From Denitrovibrio acetiphilus DSM 12809 (lineage in GTDB: Bacteria > Chrysiogenota > Deferribacteres > Deferribacterales > Geovibrionaceae): a stretch of DNA of 64,000 bases. Location of the stretch: the NCBI RefSeq assembly GCF_000025725.1, contig NC_013943.1, forward strand, positions 2,604,001-2,668,000, written 5' to 3'. The notes beneath the pieces were generated by a model. It had not been told where the DNA came from and did no database searches. It saw only the letters and a list, made by a program, of their open reading frames with translations. Positions 26,764 through 36,100 of this stretch are shown in pieces. Each line of letters begins with the position of its first letter. The stretch's first letter is position 1. A program made the translations under genes and the position numbers.

Positions 26764-27641
26764 ACATTTGCCTTTTCACTGCAAACCACATCGGAGAACT
26801 TCTTTTAGCAGAGCTGGATAAAAGACATTTTTATCCGGATGTTGTAACCTATACAAGGGGGTTTCAGAGGACGACTCTGGCAAAAGACCTTGGCTCTTTC
26901 CGTAAAGAGTTTAATATGACTTTTATCGCATCAAACAGCTATCTCACATGTGACAAACTGCAGGACATCTCAGACCGGACTATAGTATGCGTTGACTGGA
27001 CAAAGGATTTCTTTAAGGATGCTGAGCTTGTCGGGATGGATGTTATCTTCGCTCATCCATCACTTTTACCCGCCTACAGAGGCTATTCCGCTGTCACAGA
27101 GCAGTTTGTACGGGGAGTGACTGTCAGCGGCGCAAGCTTTTATAAACAGGGGAACCGCATTGACGCAGGGGACATCATCCACTCAGCAGAAATCAGAATA
27201 GGCTATCAGGACTACCCTGACGATTTCCTCCGAAAATATGCCTCAGCCTGTGCGGACTTCATCGTGGAACTGAACAAAAAAGGGGTAGACGCATACGAAG
27301 CTGTACCGCAAAACGAAGACATGTCTTTTTATCTACAACGTAAACGTGGCAAAGACTCTATTATAGATTTCAACAGGGACGCTTTCAGCCTCTACAACCA
27401 CATCAGAGGGTACAGTCGTCCTTTTTTCGGCGCCTATTATATGTCAGAAGGCAAGAAAGTGAATGTCTGGCGTGCTTTTACTGAAGTCTGGCAGGGGGAT
27501 TACGGCTGCCCTGGCGAGGTGCTTTCTGTAACAGACAATGGAGCTGAAATCGCCTGTGGAAGTGGCACTATAACTTTCAAAGAAGTTGAAATAGACGGTA
27601 AAGTTTATAAAGGGGAACAACTTAAATGTCTTACAGTATAA
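26760..27641 (+). CDS. Formyltransferase-fold protein with altered active site
   Basis: The 293-residue product resembles the Fmt/PurN/ArnA formyltransferase superfamily: HPSLLPAYRGYSAVTEQF and GNRIDAGDIIHSAEI match the loop bearing the catalytic His and Asp (His99, Asp135). The catalytic Asn usually two residues before His is Phe97 here (IFAHPS instead of INxHPS). A C-terminal domain (GCPGEVLSVTDNGAEIACGS, TFKEVEI) matches the formyltransferase C-terminal fold. It may formylate an amino sugar or be non-catalytic; substrate unknown. Translationally coupled to the upstream membrane-anchored gene. Confidence 0.8.
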   Translation: MNICLFTANHIGELLLAELDKRHFYPDVVTYTRGFQRTTLAKDLGSFRKEFNMTFIASNSYLTCDKLQDISDRTIVCVDWTKDFFKDAELVGMDVIFAHPSLLPAYRGYSAVTEQFVRGVTVSGASFYKQGNRIDAGDIIHSAEIRIGYQDYPDDFLRKYASACADFIVELNKKGVDAYEAVPQNEDMSFYLQRKRGKDSIIDFNRDAFSLYNHIRGYSRPFFGAYYMSEGKKVNVWRAFTEVWQGDYGCPGEVLSVTDNGAEIACGSGTITFKEVEIDGKVYKGEQLKCLTV

Positions 27642-27644
27642 GGC

Positions 27645-27803
27645 ACAGATTGCTTCGTCACGCTGTTCCTTGCAACGACAAGGTTGGCACGTCACTGTCC
27701 ACACACCTCCCGTCATTGCGAACAAAGTGAAGCAATCTGCAAACGCTATCAGAGTTCCACACCATAAGATTGCTTCGTCACGCTCCTCCTCGCAATGACA
27801 ATA
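27645..27803. repeat. Dispersed palindromic repeat copies
   Basis: The core AGATTGCTTCGTCACGCT followed by CTCGCAATGAC occurs at 27646 and 27769, and inverted as GTCATTGCGAACAAAGTGAA at 27712, so the first pair forms a large inverted repeat of about 95 bp. The same core lies in the 21178 tandem repeats. The 301-bp gap 27642-27942 holds only these and the pilin promoter. Confidence 0.8.
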
Positions 27804-27873
27804 ACGGCTGTCATTACATCCCTCGCAACGACCACTATTACCTATATTTCAGTATGTAAAATAGTTTTCCATA

Positions 27874-27902
27874 TTGACTTATAATATATTCGTACGATAA
27901 TT
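27874..27902 (+). promoter_or_regulatory. Sigma70-like promoter of the pilin-like gene
   Basis: TTGACT (27874-27879), 16-17 bp, GATAAT/ATAATT (27896-27902). It lies about 40 bp before the start codon, and GGGAGGA precedes the ATG. Confidence 0.55.
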
Positions 27903-27942
27903 ATTCGTATAATAACCGTAATATACACTGCGGGAGGATATA

Positions 27943-28503
27943 ATGAATAAAAATGGCTTCACACTTGTCGAACTTGCTATAGTGCTTGTAATAATAGGGA
28001 TTATTCTCGGCGGTGTCATAAAAGGGCAGGAGCTGGTCACAAACGCTAAGATAAAAGGACTTTACAGAGAATTTCAACAAGTTGAGTTCGCTACTTTTTC
28101 ATATTACGACAGATTTAATAATTATCCAGGCGACAACAAAAGCAATGAAAACGGGCTAATAGAGGCTGACCCTGTCGGAGATGGAACCGGTACTGATGAA
28201 ACTGTCAAATTCTGGTCAGACGTAACTTCAGAAGGTTTTTATATCGGAGAGTTAGACAGTATAACCAACTTGCCTGGCCATGGACTAGGCGGAACTATAA
28301 GCGTGACAAACAAAGTATTTGGTTTTGCAAAAAACGCTGTGTGCTTTTCTGATATATCTCCGGATGACGCTCTTATATTTGACACACAATTCGACGATGG
28401 CAAATCTGATTCAGGCACAATCAGGGGCGGCAGTGGCAATAATACAGCCAGTGACGACTACACCGGAACTGCCGAATACAGGATATGCGTGCAGCTGGAT
28501 TAA
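27943..28503 (+). CDS. Type IV pilin-like / pseudopilin protein
   Basis: A 186-residue protein with a class III signal: short leader MNKNG, then FTLVELAIVLVIIGIILGGV, with Glu at mature position 5, the mark of prepilin peptidase substrates. The following region (KIKGLYREFQQVEFATFSYY) continues the alpha-1 helix and YPGDN is typical of this pilin group. The C-terminal half is Gly/Asp/Thr-rich with two Cys. It is a single gene with its own promoter and terminator, away from any pilus or secretion machinery. Confidence 0.85.
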   Translation: MNKNGFTLVELAIVLVIIGIILGGVIKGQELVTNAKIKGLYREFQQVEFATFSYYDRFNNYPGDNKSNENGLIEADPVGDGTGTDETVKFWSDVTSEGFYIGELDSITNLPGHGLGGTISVTNKVFGFAKNAVCFSDISPDDALIFDTQFDDGKSDSGTIRGGSGNNTASDDYTGTAEYRICVQLD

Positions 28504-28526
28504 TTCTCTGTCAATTAAACAAACAC

Positions 28527-28550
28527 AAGGGCGGCTACAGGGTCGCCTTT
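28527..28550 (+). terminator. Terminator after the pilin-like gene
   Basis: AAGGGCGGC (28527-28535) pairs with GTCGCCTTT (28542-28550), followed by GATTTTAATT. Confidence 0.7.
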
Positions 28551-28617
28551 GATTTTAATTATCTAAGACACTTCCATATTTAATTATTTTTTAGTATTAT
28601 TATTTCCAGAGGGGGCA

Positions 28618-29457
28618 ATGAACAAAACCATACCGATATTAATACTTACTCTTGTGATGAGTATAGTACTGTTTATGATAGCGGATTCCAGAATGTCTGA
28701 CCCTATCATTGTCGATAAGCTAATACAGCTTGTATATCCGGACTGGCGCCCCACAGGACAGACAGAGAAACCTGCCATGCCCATGCAGAAACCTGAGCAG
28801 ACAACCTCCTCTCCATCTGCAGATATCGTAAAAAAACTCAACACTGTTGAAAACAGCGCAAAAGTCACAAAAAAACATATAAATACAGAACAAAATGCAT
28901 CTATGCTGAATGCTGTGAGTGCTGCAAAGCTGGAAGAGGTGAAATCTCTCATAAGGAAAGGCGCTGACATCAACTATCAGGACGATTATGGCAATACAGC
29001 ACTTAACTTAGCCGTTATGCGTGGCAACACTGAGATTATAAATACACTACTAATAAACGGTGCAGACCCGAACATCGCCAATGCCGAAGGGTATACACCC
29101 ACAGCGAACGCAGCCAGGCAGCGCAGGGAACAGATAGCCAGCGTGCTTCTGGAGCGTGGTGCAGACCCGAACAAGCCTAATATTGACGGAGTCACACCAT
29201 TGATGCTTGCTGCAAAATTCGGACACGAGAAAATCGTGGACATGATGATAAAACACGGTGCAAAAACAAACCTGAAAGACAATCTCGGCAGAACAGCTAT
29301 GATATACGCCGCTGAAAGAGGTTACACCCGCATAGTCATCGCACTGATAAGCATGGGGGCAGATAAAAATATTACTGACAACATCGGAAACACAGCAAAG
29401 GATTACGCCCAGCGTTTCGGACACGACTCCACAGTAATAATCCTCAGCAGAAATTAA
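28618..29457 (+). CDS. Membrane-anchored ankyrin-repeat protein
   Basis: The 279-residue protein starts with a transmembrane anchor (ILILTLVMSIVLFMIAD) and a Pro/Thr-rich linker. From about residue 98 five ankyrin repeats follow, e.g. DDYGNTALNLAVMRGNTEII, DGVTPLMLAAKFGHEKIVDM and NLGRTAMIYAAERGYTRIVI. They would mediate protein contacts, probably on the periplasmic side if the N-terminus is a signal-anchor. No partner is evident; the gene is convergent with the DUF456-like gene and overlaps its stop by 4 bp. Confidence 0.88.
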   Translation: MNKTIPILILTLVMSIVLFMIADSRMSDPIIVDKLIQLVYPDWRPTGQTEKPAMPMQKPEQTTSSPSADIVKKLNTVENSAKVTKKHINTEQNASMLNAVSAAKLEEVKSLIRKGADINYQDDYGNTALNLAVMRGNTEIINTLLINGADPNIANAEGYTPTANAARQRREQIASVLLERGADPNKPNIDGVTPLMLAAKFGHEKIVDMMIKHGAKTNLKDNLGRTAMIYAAERGYTRIVIALISMGADKNITDNIGNTAKDYAQRFGHDSTVIILSRN

Positions 29458-29942
29458 AACAGATAGCCTATCTCAAGGTATATAGCAAAGAAGCCCGCAC
29501 CTATTTTAGTAAATGTTCCGACAAACCTGCCGAAAAGAATTCCCTTCGCCTTCTCTCTAGCACGGACAAGACTCGCACCTGCCGCAAGCTCATAGAAAAG
29601 CGTCCCCAGATAAGCTCCGAGAAAAGTCCCCACAACAGCCCCCAATCCCATAAAGAGAGGCGCCATCAGTATACCCAGTATGACTGCTGCGACCACAGAA
29701 ACCCAGAAACCTTTGCTGGATATGCCGTATCTTCTTCCTACAACAAATGATGCGTAAAACTCTGCAACCTCGCCGGCGGCAATAATTATAATAACACTGA
29801 TAAAAAGCTTAATGCCGATAAATCCGCTCAAAACCATGATTACAGGGATAATTGCAGCAATAATCCCGCCGGGGATACCAACTATGTTTGTAAGGACAGC
29901 AACACTTTGCAGCCCGATTAGTATAACTTTTATTGTTTCCAT
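29454..29942 (-). CDS. DUF456-family membrane protein
   Basis: A very hydrophobic 162-residue protein with about four membrane segments and the DUF456 pattern: GIPGGIIAAIIPVIMV, then AEFYASFVVGRRYGISSKGF, then GLGAVVGTFLGAYLGTLFYE. Function of the family is unknown. The ATG at 29942 gives the usual family length; in-frame starts at 29966 and 29975 lack ribosome sites. Divergent from the mpg gene. Confidence 0.75.
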   Translation of the reverse strand: METIKVILIGLQSVAVLTNIVGIPGGIIAAIIPVIMVLSGFIGIKLFISVIIIIAAGEVAEFYASFVVGRRYGISSKGFWVSVVAAVILGILMAPLFMGLGAVVGTFLGAYLGTLFYELAAGASLVRAREKAKGILFGRFVGTFTKIGAGFFAIYLEIGYLF

Positions 29943-29978
29943 ATAGCATTTTACACTCAAAATCATTAAAATCAAAGC

Positions 29979-30635
29979 ATGTTAAACAACACTTTCTTTC
30001 AAAAAGATGCAAAAGAGCTCGCAGCTGACCTTTTGGGAAAGGTCATACGCAAAAAACACGGAGATATTTTTCTCTCTGCGATGATAATAGAAACCGAATG
30101 TTACTACCTCACCGAAAAGGGTAGTCATGCGTCTCTTGGCTATACTGAAAAACGGAAAGCGCTCTTCATGGAAGGCGGCACGATCTATATGTATTACTCC
30201 AGAGGCAAGGATTCACTGAACGTAAGCTGCCAAGGCGAAGGAAATGCTGTACTAATAAAAGGCGCAGTGCCTTATGTGGACAGCCAAAGCCCATCTGAAA
30301 CCATTGACGTAATGCAGAAACTTAACCCTATGCCTGACGGAAGAGAAAGAGAGGTAAAGCGGCTCTGCGCAGGGCAGACACTTTTATGCAGGTCTCTGGG
30401 GCTGAAGCTCACAGAGTGGAACGGCAGGAACTTTATGCCGGGTATATTTTATTTTGAGGATGTAGGTTACAGCCCTGAGAAAATCATACAGACCACAAGG
30501 CTGGGCATACCCGCCGGACGTGACGAACATCTCCCGTATAGGTTCGTAGATTTTACTCATGCGGAAAGCTGCACATCAAACCCACTCACCAAAAAGAATA
30601 ATAACTATACTATAATAAACAATGAAACTGTTTAA
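29979..30635 (+). CDS. mpg: 3-Methyladenine DNA glycosylase (AAG/Mpg family)
   Basis: Removes alkylated purines from DNA in base-excision repair. The 218-residue product follows the AAG fold: LAADLLGKVI, SAMIIETECYYLTEKGSHAS (catalytic Glu within IIETE), GGTIYMYYSRGKDSLNVSCQ and the substrate-loop AVLIKGAVPY. The YGMHxxxN stretch of other AAGs is diverged (YSRGKDSLN). The C-terminus overlaps the Sel1 gene start by 14 bp. Confidence 0.88.
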   Translation: MLNNTFFQKDAKELAADLLGKVIRKKHGDIFLSAMIIETECYYLTEKGSHASLGYTEKRKALFMEGGTIYMYYSRGKDSLNVSCQGEGNAVLIKGAVPYVDSQSPSETIDVMQKLNPMPDGREREVKRLCAGQTLLCRSLGLKLTEWNGRNFMPGIFYFEDVGYSPEKIIQTTRLGIPAGRDEHLPYRFVDFTHAESCTSNPLTKKNNNYTIINNETV

Positions 30636-31272
30636 ACTCTTCCGCAAAAAAACACTCAAAGATGCAACGGACTACCTTGACAAGGGTAAGGTAAAAAAGG
30701 CTCTGAAAGTGCTTAATAATAACCTTGACGACAAAAACGCATGCGCGATGCTTGCCCACATGTACGAACACGGGGAAGGAGTTCCTCAAAACATAAAAAT
30801 GGCTCTGCGCATGTATATCAGAGCGGCGAAATTGGGCTCTGCTGAAGCGAAATTTCTTTTGGGCAGCTTTTGCAGCAGCGGAATATACTTTGAAAAGAGT
30901 ACCAAAAAAGCTTTTGTGTTTTACAAAGAAGCAGCAGACCAAGGCATGCCCGATGCGATATACAAGACCGGACTCTTCTACCTCTTCGGTTATCTCGGTG
31001 TCAAAAACCTTGAGCAGGCATTTAACTATTTTGAAATGGGTGCAAATCTAGGTCATCCGCCTTGCCAGAACCGTCTGGGGCTACTCTACGCAGGAGGGAG
31101 AGGCACGCTTAAGTCTGACGATGATGCTGTCTACTGGTACCGCAAAGCGGCAGAGCAGGGGCATGGCGAAGCGATGTATAATCTGGGCTGTATGCTGAGC
31201 ACCGGAAGGGGCGGTAAAGCAGACAACAAAGAAGCGCTTAAATGGTTTAATCTAGCAGCTAAGACGCTGTAG
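30622..31272 (+). CDS. Sel1-repeat protein
   Basis: A 216-residue cytoplasmic protein made of about five Sel1-like repeats, such as AMLAHMYEHGEGVPQNIKMA, RLGLLYAGGRGTLKSDDDAV and AMYNLGCMLSTGRGGKADNK. Such solenoids act as protein-protein adaptors. There is no signal peptide. The start overlaps the end of mpg, suggesting cotranscription, but no functional link is known. Confidence 0.88.
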   Translation: MKLFKLFRKKTLKDATDYLDKGKVKKALKVLNNNLDDKNACAMLAHMYEHGEGVPQNIKMALRMYIRAAKLGSAEAKFLLGSFCSSGIYFEKSTKKAFVFYKEAADQGMPDAIYKTGLFYLFGYLGVKNLEQAFNYFEMGANLGHPPCQNRLGLLYAGGRGTLKSDDDAVYWYRKAAEQGHGEAMYNLGCMLSTGRGGKADNKEALKWFNLAAKTL

Positions 31273-31386
31273 CCCCACGCTTTACTACACTGCCTCCAAC
31301 CTGATGTAGAGATTAACTTTATCAGCCTGAAAAAACTATGTTATCGCTCTAGTCGCACATAAAGGAATAAGACTGACAAGTGAGGC

Positions 31387-31415
31387 TTGACATAATATTC
31401 AGAATTAACAATATT
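31387..31415 (+). promoter_or_regulatory. Sigma70-like promoter upstream of the diguanylate cyclase
   Basis: A perfect -35 TTGACA (31387-31392) is followed after 17 bp by AATATT (31410-31415). The start codon is about 100 bp further, so the leader is fairly long. No other element was noticed in 31273-31518. Confidence 0.5.
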
Positions 31416-31518
31416 CTTTATAAACAAACAAGGGCGTGATATACAAAAATATTCCCTTTATACTCACATCAATGATATTGCGTAATGCCTGTAAAGAATT
31501 ATTAATAAGTTAAACACT

Positions 31519-33069
31519 ATGACGTTAAAAAACAAAACTATCCTGATCTTTCTTTTTGCTTTCACAATTGCATTCTCAAGCCTCGGCATATATATGCACA
31601 AAAAAATATTCCATGCCTTTAATCATCTCGAAAATGACCACTTTATGAAAGTCGGACATCAGATAGTGAAAAGCATAGACAACAGAGTAAATTACTACAA
31701 AGCTTTTCTCAACGACTGGGCATCATGGGATGATACCTATTATTTTATGAACGACCTGAATATTAAATATATCAGAAGCAACATATACGACAGCGTGCTC
31801 CGGGATATAGGGCTTACATCGATATTATATTTTGACAGTAATATGTTTCTCAAATATCAACTTACTGATGATGAATATACTGCCGATGTACAGAAACTAG
31901 CCCAAAAGATACAAGCCAGCAGCCCCACTCTAAAGGAGATTGCCAACAGCCGAAAGATGGATTTTTATATGAAATCTGACAATAACGGAAGCAACTTCCT
32001 ATCGGTTATAGCTCCAATAACAAAATCAGACTCAAAATTTCCGGCTAACGGCTACCTCGTCATGACAATAGTTTTTGACCAGAAACTTGTCGATAAACTC
32101 TCTGAACTCACAGGATACCGGCTTGAATACCATACGGATATCAGCGGTCAGGAAAAGAAAAATATTACACATATTTCCAAAGAAATCGCATACTCACTTA
32201 ATTACTCCAACCGAAACTCTGTCTATCATGATATTTCGTTTTACGACATTACAGGAGACAAACTTCTCGAAATCAGACTCGAACAAGACAGAGCCTTTAA
32301 TACACATATGAATAATGTCCTCAAAGATTCCATAATTGTATTAGTTTTGTCAGGCGTTCTCACAATAATTCTGATGAGCTTTATAATTGATAGGTTTGTT
32401 CTTTCTGAACTTCGACAAAAAGTTGAACGATTCAAAAAGATAGAACTCAACAATGACCTTTCAGTCAGACTGTCAGAAACCGGATCTTTCGAACTGAAAG
32501 AGCTTGCAGTTGCGGCAAACAGAGCTATGGACAAGATAGAAAACCTTAATAAAGAGATCGTAAAGCTTTCAAATATCGATGCGCTCACACAGATCTACAA
32601 CAGAAAATTCTTTGACGAACAGTATATCAAACAATATAAAAGCTCTGCCAGAAATAACAGCAGTATAGCAATACTAATGATAGACATCGACTATTTCAAA
32701 AGCTATAACGATGCTCACGGCCACGTTGAAGGAGATGCCTGTCTTAAAGAAGTAGCATCAATCATAAAAAACAGCATAAGCAGACCAGACGATATCGCTG
32801 CCCGCTATGGCGGCGAAGAATTCATTATCATGCTGCCTTTCACCCATGCTGACGGTGCAATCCACATAGCAGAAACAATCAGAAAAAATATAGCTGACAG
32901 CAAAAAACCGCACGGAGCATCTCAGGTCTCTGAGTATATTACAATAAGTATTGGTGTCGCAATAGAAGTCCCTGAAGACTCATCCAGCAGTATCAACCTT
33001 ATTAGCAAAGCCGACAAAGCACTCTATCAGGCAAAACGATACGGCAGAAACCGTGTGGAAACATTCTGA
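31519..33069 (+). CDS. CHASE4-HAMP-like-GGDEF diguanylate cyclase
   Basis: A 516-residue membrane receptor that should make c-di-GMP. Residues 7-27 form the first membrane helix. A CHASE4 sensor follows (FLNDWASWDDTYYFM near 63-77). The second membrane helix (SIIVLVLSGVLTIILMSFII) precedes a HAMP-like linker, then the GGDEF domain begins at DALTQIYNRKFFDEQY. The catalytic motif is GGEEF (431-435) with an RxxD inhibition site (R422-D425) exactly five residues before it, so the enzyme looks active and product-inhibited. It converges on the giant adhesin gene, whose retention c-di-GMP may control. Confidence 0.93.
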   Translation: MTLKNKTILIFLFAFTIAFSSLGIYMHKKIFHAFNHLENDHFMKVGHQIVKSIDNRVNYYKAFLNDWASWDDTYYFMNDLNIKYIRSNIYDSVLRDIGLTSILYFDSNMFLKYQLTDDEYTADVQKLAQKIQASSPTLKEIANSRKMDFYMKSDNNGSNFLSVIAPITKSDSKFPANGYLVMTIVFDQKLVDKLSELTGYRLEYHTDISGQEKKNITHISKEIAYSLNYSNRNSVYHDISFYDITGDKLLEIRLEQDRAFNTHMNNVLKDSIIVLVLSGVLTIILMSFIIDRFVLSELRQKVERFKKIELNNDLSVRLSETGSFELKELAVAANRAMDKIENLNKEIVKLSNIDALTQIYNRKFFDEQYIKQYKSSARNNSSIAILMIDIDYFKSYNDAHGHVEGDACLKEVASIIKNSISRPDDIAARYGGEEFIIMLPFTHADGAIHIAETIRKNIADSKKPHGASQVSEYITISIGVAIEVPEDSSSSINLISKADKALYQAKRYGRNRVETF

Positions 33070-33073
33070 AAAA

Positions 33074-33097
33074 AGGGCTGCCCTTCCGAGCAACCCT
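33074..33097. terminator. Bidirectional terminator between cyclase and adhesin genes
   Basis: AGGGCTGC (33074-33081) pairs with GCAACCCT (33090-33097) with one mismatch. A T-run follows on the minus strand (six T) and an AT-rich tail on the plus strand. Confidence 0.75.
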
Positions 33098-33114
33098 CGT
33101 TATTATTTTAATGA

Positions 33115-36100
33115 TTATCCCTGACTGGTGTCACCGCCATTCTGAGTACCATCGTCACTCATAGCTCCAAATGTGATAATCTTAGAATCAGCATCAAAAG
33201 AGAAATCCCCGTTAATATGCACTGAGACATCAGAACCATCACTGGCTGTAAACATCCCATTATCACCTTTAACCCAGTCACTCATATCAACCTGATCACC
33301 TTCGCTGCCTGTAACCTGAAGCAGGTTGTCATCATCGGTGATATTCAGTACATCTGAAATGCTAAGGTTATCAATGATCTGATTTTCTTCGCTGCCCAAT
33401 GCTATCACCTCTATGTTGCTGACATCATGTAAGCTGCTGAAATCAATATGGTTATTATCAAGTATAAGGAGAGTATCCGTTCCATCTCCACCGTCAACAG
33501 TATCGCCTGCGTGATAAACAATCGTGTCGTCACCGGCTCCGGCTTGAATATTGTCTCCTCCACCGTGCCCGTCGATAAAATCGTCGCCATCACCAGCATT
33601 AATTGACTCTGAGCCTTCTGTGCCAATTATCACGTCATCACCTGATGTGCCTGTAATGTCAGAGCCATCACCTTCAATAAGGTTTACTGAGTCAGTGTCT
33701 GCACCAAGTTTAATAACGAGGTTCGCAGTATCAAAATCTCCAGAACCTGCATTCGGATCCGCCCCCTCTTCAACAAGAGCGTACTGGAAGCTCGTAACAG
33801 TACCAATATCAACGCCGGATGCCGGATTAAATTCATATGAGCCGTCCTGATCTATGTGGAGTGAGCCATACTCGTTAGTAACTGTAGCACCGTCTGAGCC
33901 CACAGCTTCGTAGCCTGTGCCAGTGTAAATATAAAGAGAAGCACCATCTGAACCGACAGTGTCAGTCGCTCCATATGCATCAGCACCTTCGAGGTTGTAG
34001 TTAGGGTCTGAAAGGACATTACCTGCAATCAGACCAAGTACAATTTCGAATTGACCATCTGGCTTAGTGCTGCTCACGATCTTAACAGCCCCGGACAGGT
34101 TCATTGTGTCCCCGTCTCCTGTCCTGTCATACATACTAACCAGAAGGTTATAGTTGCCTGCTTCAATATCATTAAAAGTTATTTTACCTGAATCAGCAGT
34201 TACAGTTATGCTGTCAGTTGAAATAACAGTTCCGTCGAGGCTGACAAGAGTCCACTCCAGAGTATTGTTTATGCCGTAATCTGCCGCAGAATATTCAAAT
34301 TCAACGAGGTCGTCAGCTCCGACTTCTATGTTAGTTACACTACCTGTAGCTCCCCAATATGTATTATTTCCATCCTCCAGCTGCACTGTGCCAACTGTCT
34401 GAACATACATAAAATCTGCCTGAGCAAAGTTGTCAGCCGCTACAGGTTCTCCATCAATGGTAGTCAGGTGCAGAACAGCAGAGCTTGTTGCACCGCTGGT
34501 ATCTGCCACAACATATGAAACATCTGCTGTGACATTACTCTCAACATTCACTCCGGCAGAATATTCGTACTGACCGTTGGCATAGATTTTAACAAAACCT
34601 GCATCACCAAGGTCAAACTCATGGCTGTCTGTTCCGGAACCATCAAATGTGTATGTCTCATCACCGTATGTGACAGATGCTATTTCAAGCGAATCACCGT
34701 CTGCATCATAGTCGTTATCAATCAGATTGCCCTCGACAGTATTCAGATTAACTGTACTGTTTAACTGAGCAGAGAGATCGTCTGCATCAAGAACTATCAT
34801 AACATTCCCGTCGTGATTCCCATCAGGGTCACTTGTCCATGCCACATCTTTCAGGTCAGAATCAGTCTGGCTGACACCTCTGCCTACACCTACAGCATAA
34901 ACCTGATCAATATCGCTGCCTTCAAGGAAAGAAACCCACTCCGCACGTTCAGTGTCGTTTATAGCATATGAATAGCTTGAAGGTTCGCCATCACTCAGAA
35001 AGTAAACATATGTGTTATCAGCTGCAGGAGCTCCTGAATAATTATCTTGTACAGCGCTGATAGCATCATCATAGTCTGTGTACCCACCTGAACGGAAATT
35101 AGAAGAGTTATCAAGTGCCGCCTGAGCCTCATCACCAGTCATCCACTTATCACCATCCGCAGAATAGACAAGTCTGGCATCAGTATCAAAGTCAACAAGC
35201 ATAACACTGTTCAGAGAGTCTCCATATTTTCCTATGAGAGCCTTGAGAGCACTTTCCGCAAGAGCCATACCATTTGACCCCATACTTCCGGAGGAGTCAA
35301 GGACAAGAACAAGGTTCACAGACCCTATCTCCACGGTGCTTTCGTTAAATGTTGCGTTATCGTCAACTGCGACAGGCGCATCATTAACAGGTGCAACATT
35401 AACTGTAACTGTTGCTATGTCTGTTCCTCCATTACCATCTGATATGGTATATGTGAAGGAATCTGCTCCGTTGAAGTTCTCGTCAGGGGTGTACTGGATT
35501 GTTCCGTCATCATTAATAGTCACTGTTCCGTTGGCAGCTTCCCCAACCTCTGTCACAGTCAGCGTGTCCCCATCTGCGTCTTTGTCGTTAGCAAGCACAT
35601 CTATAGATACCGAGCCGTCTTCGTTAACCAACTGAGTATCATTAACTGCTACAGGCGCATCTCCAGTAGGATTAACTGTAAGGTTTACTGTGGCTGTGTC
35701 AGTCCCGCCCTTGCCGTCAGATACGGTGTAGGTGAAACTGTCTGTGCCGCTATAGTCAGCAGCAGGTGTGTATGTAACTGTACCGTCACTGTTCACTACT
35801 ACTGTGCCGTGCTCCGGCTGGGCAGCGATACTCAGATTAAGCGCATCGCCATCCGGATCAACATCATTTTCAAGAACGTTAATAACAACTGACGAGTCTT
35901 CATCAAGAGCAGTGCTGTCGTCCATTGCCACAGGAGCATCATTAGCAGCGGCCACACCAACAGAAATTGTTGCGGTGTTGCTGTTATCATCACCATCAGA
36001 AACAGTTATGCTGAATTCTCTGTCTGAAGTATCAGGAGTGTCGGAAGTATTTTCAAACATAACGGATGTTACCGCAGTTTCAAAATCTGCATTCGGCATC

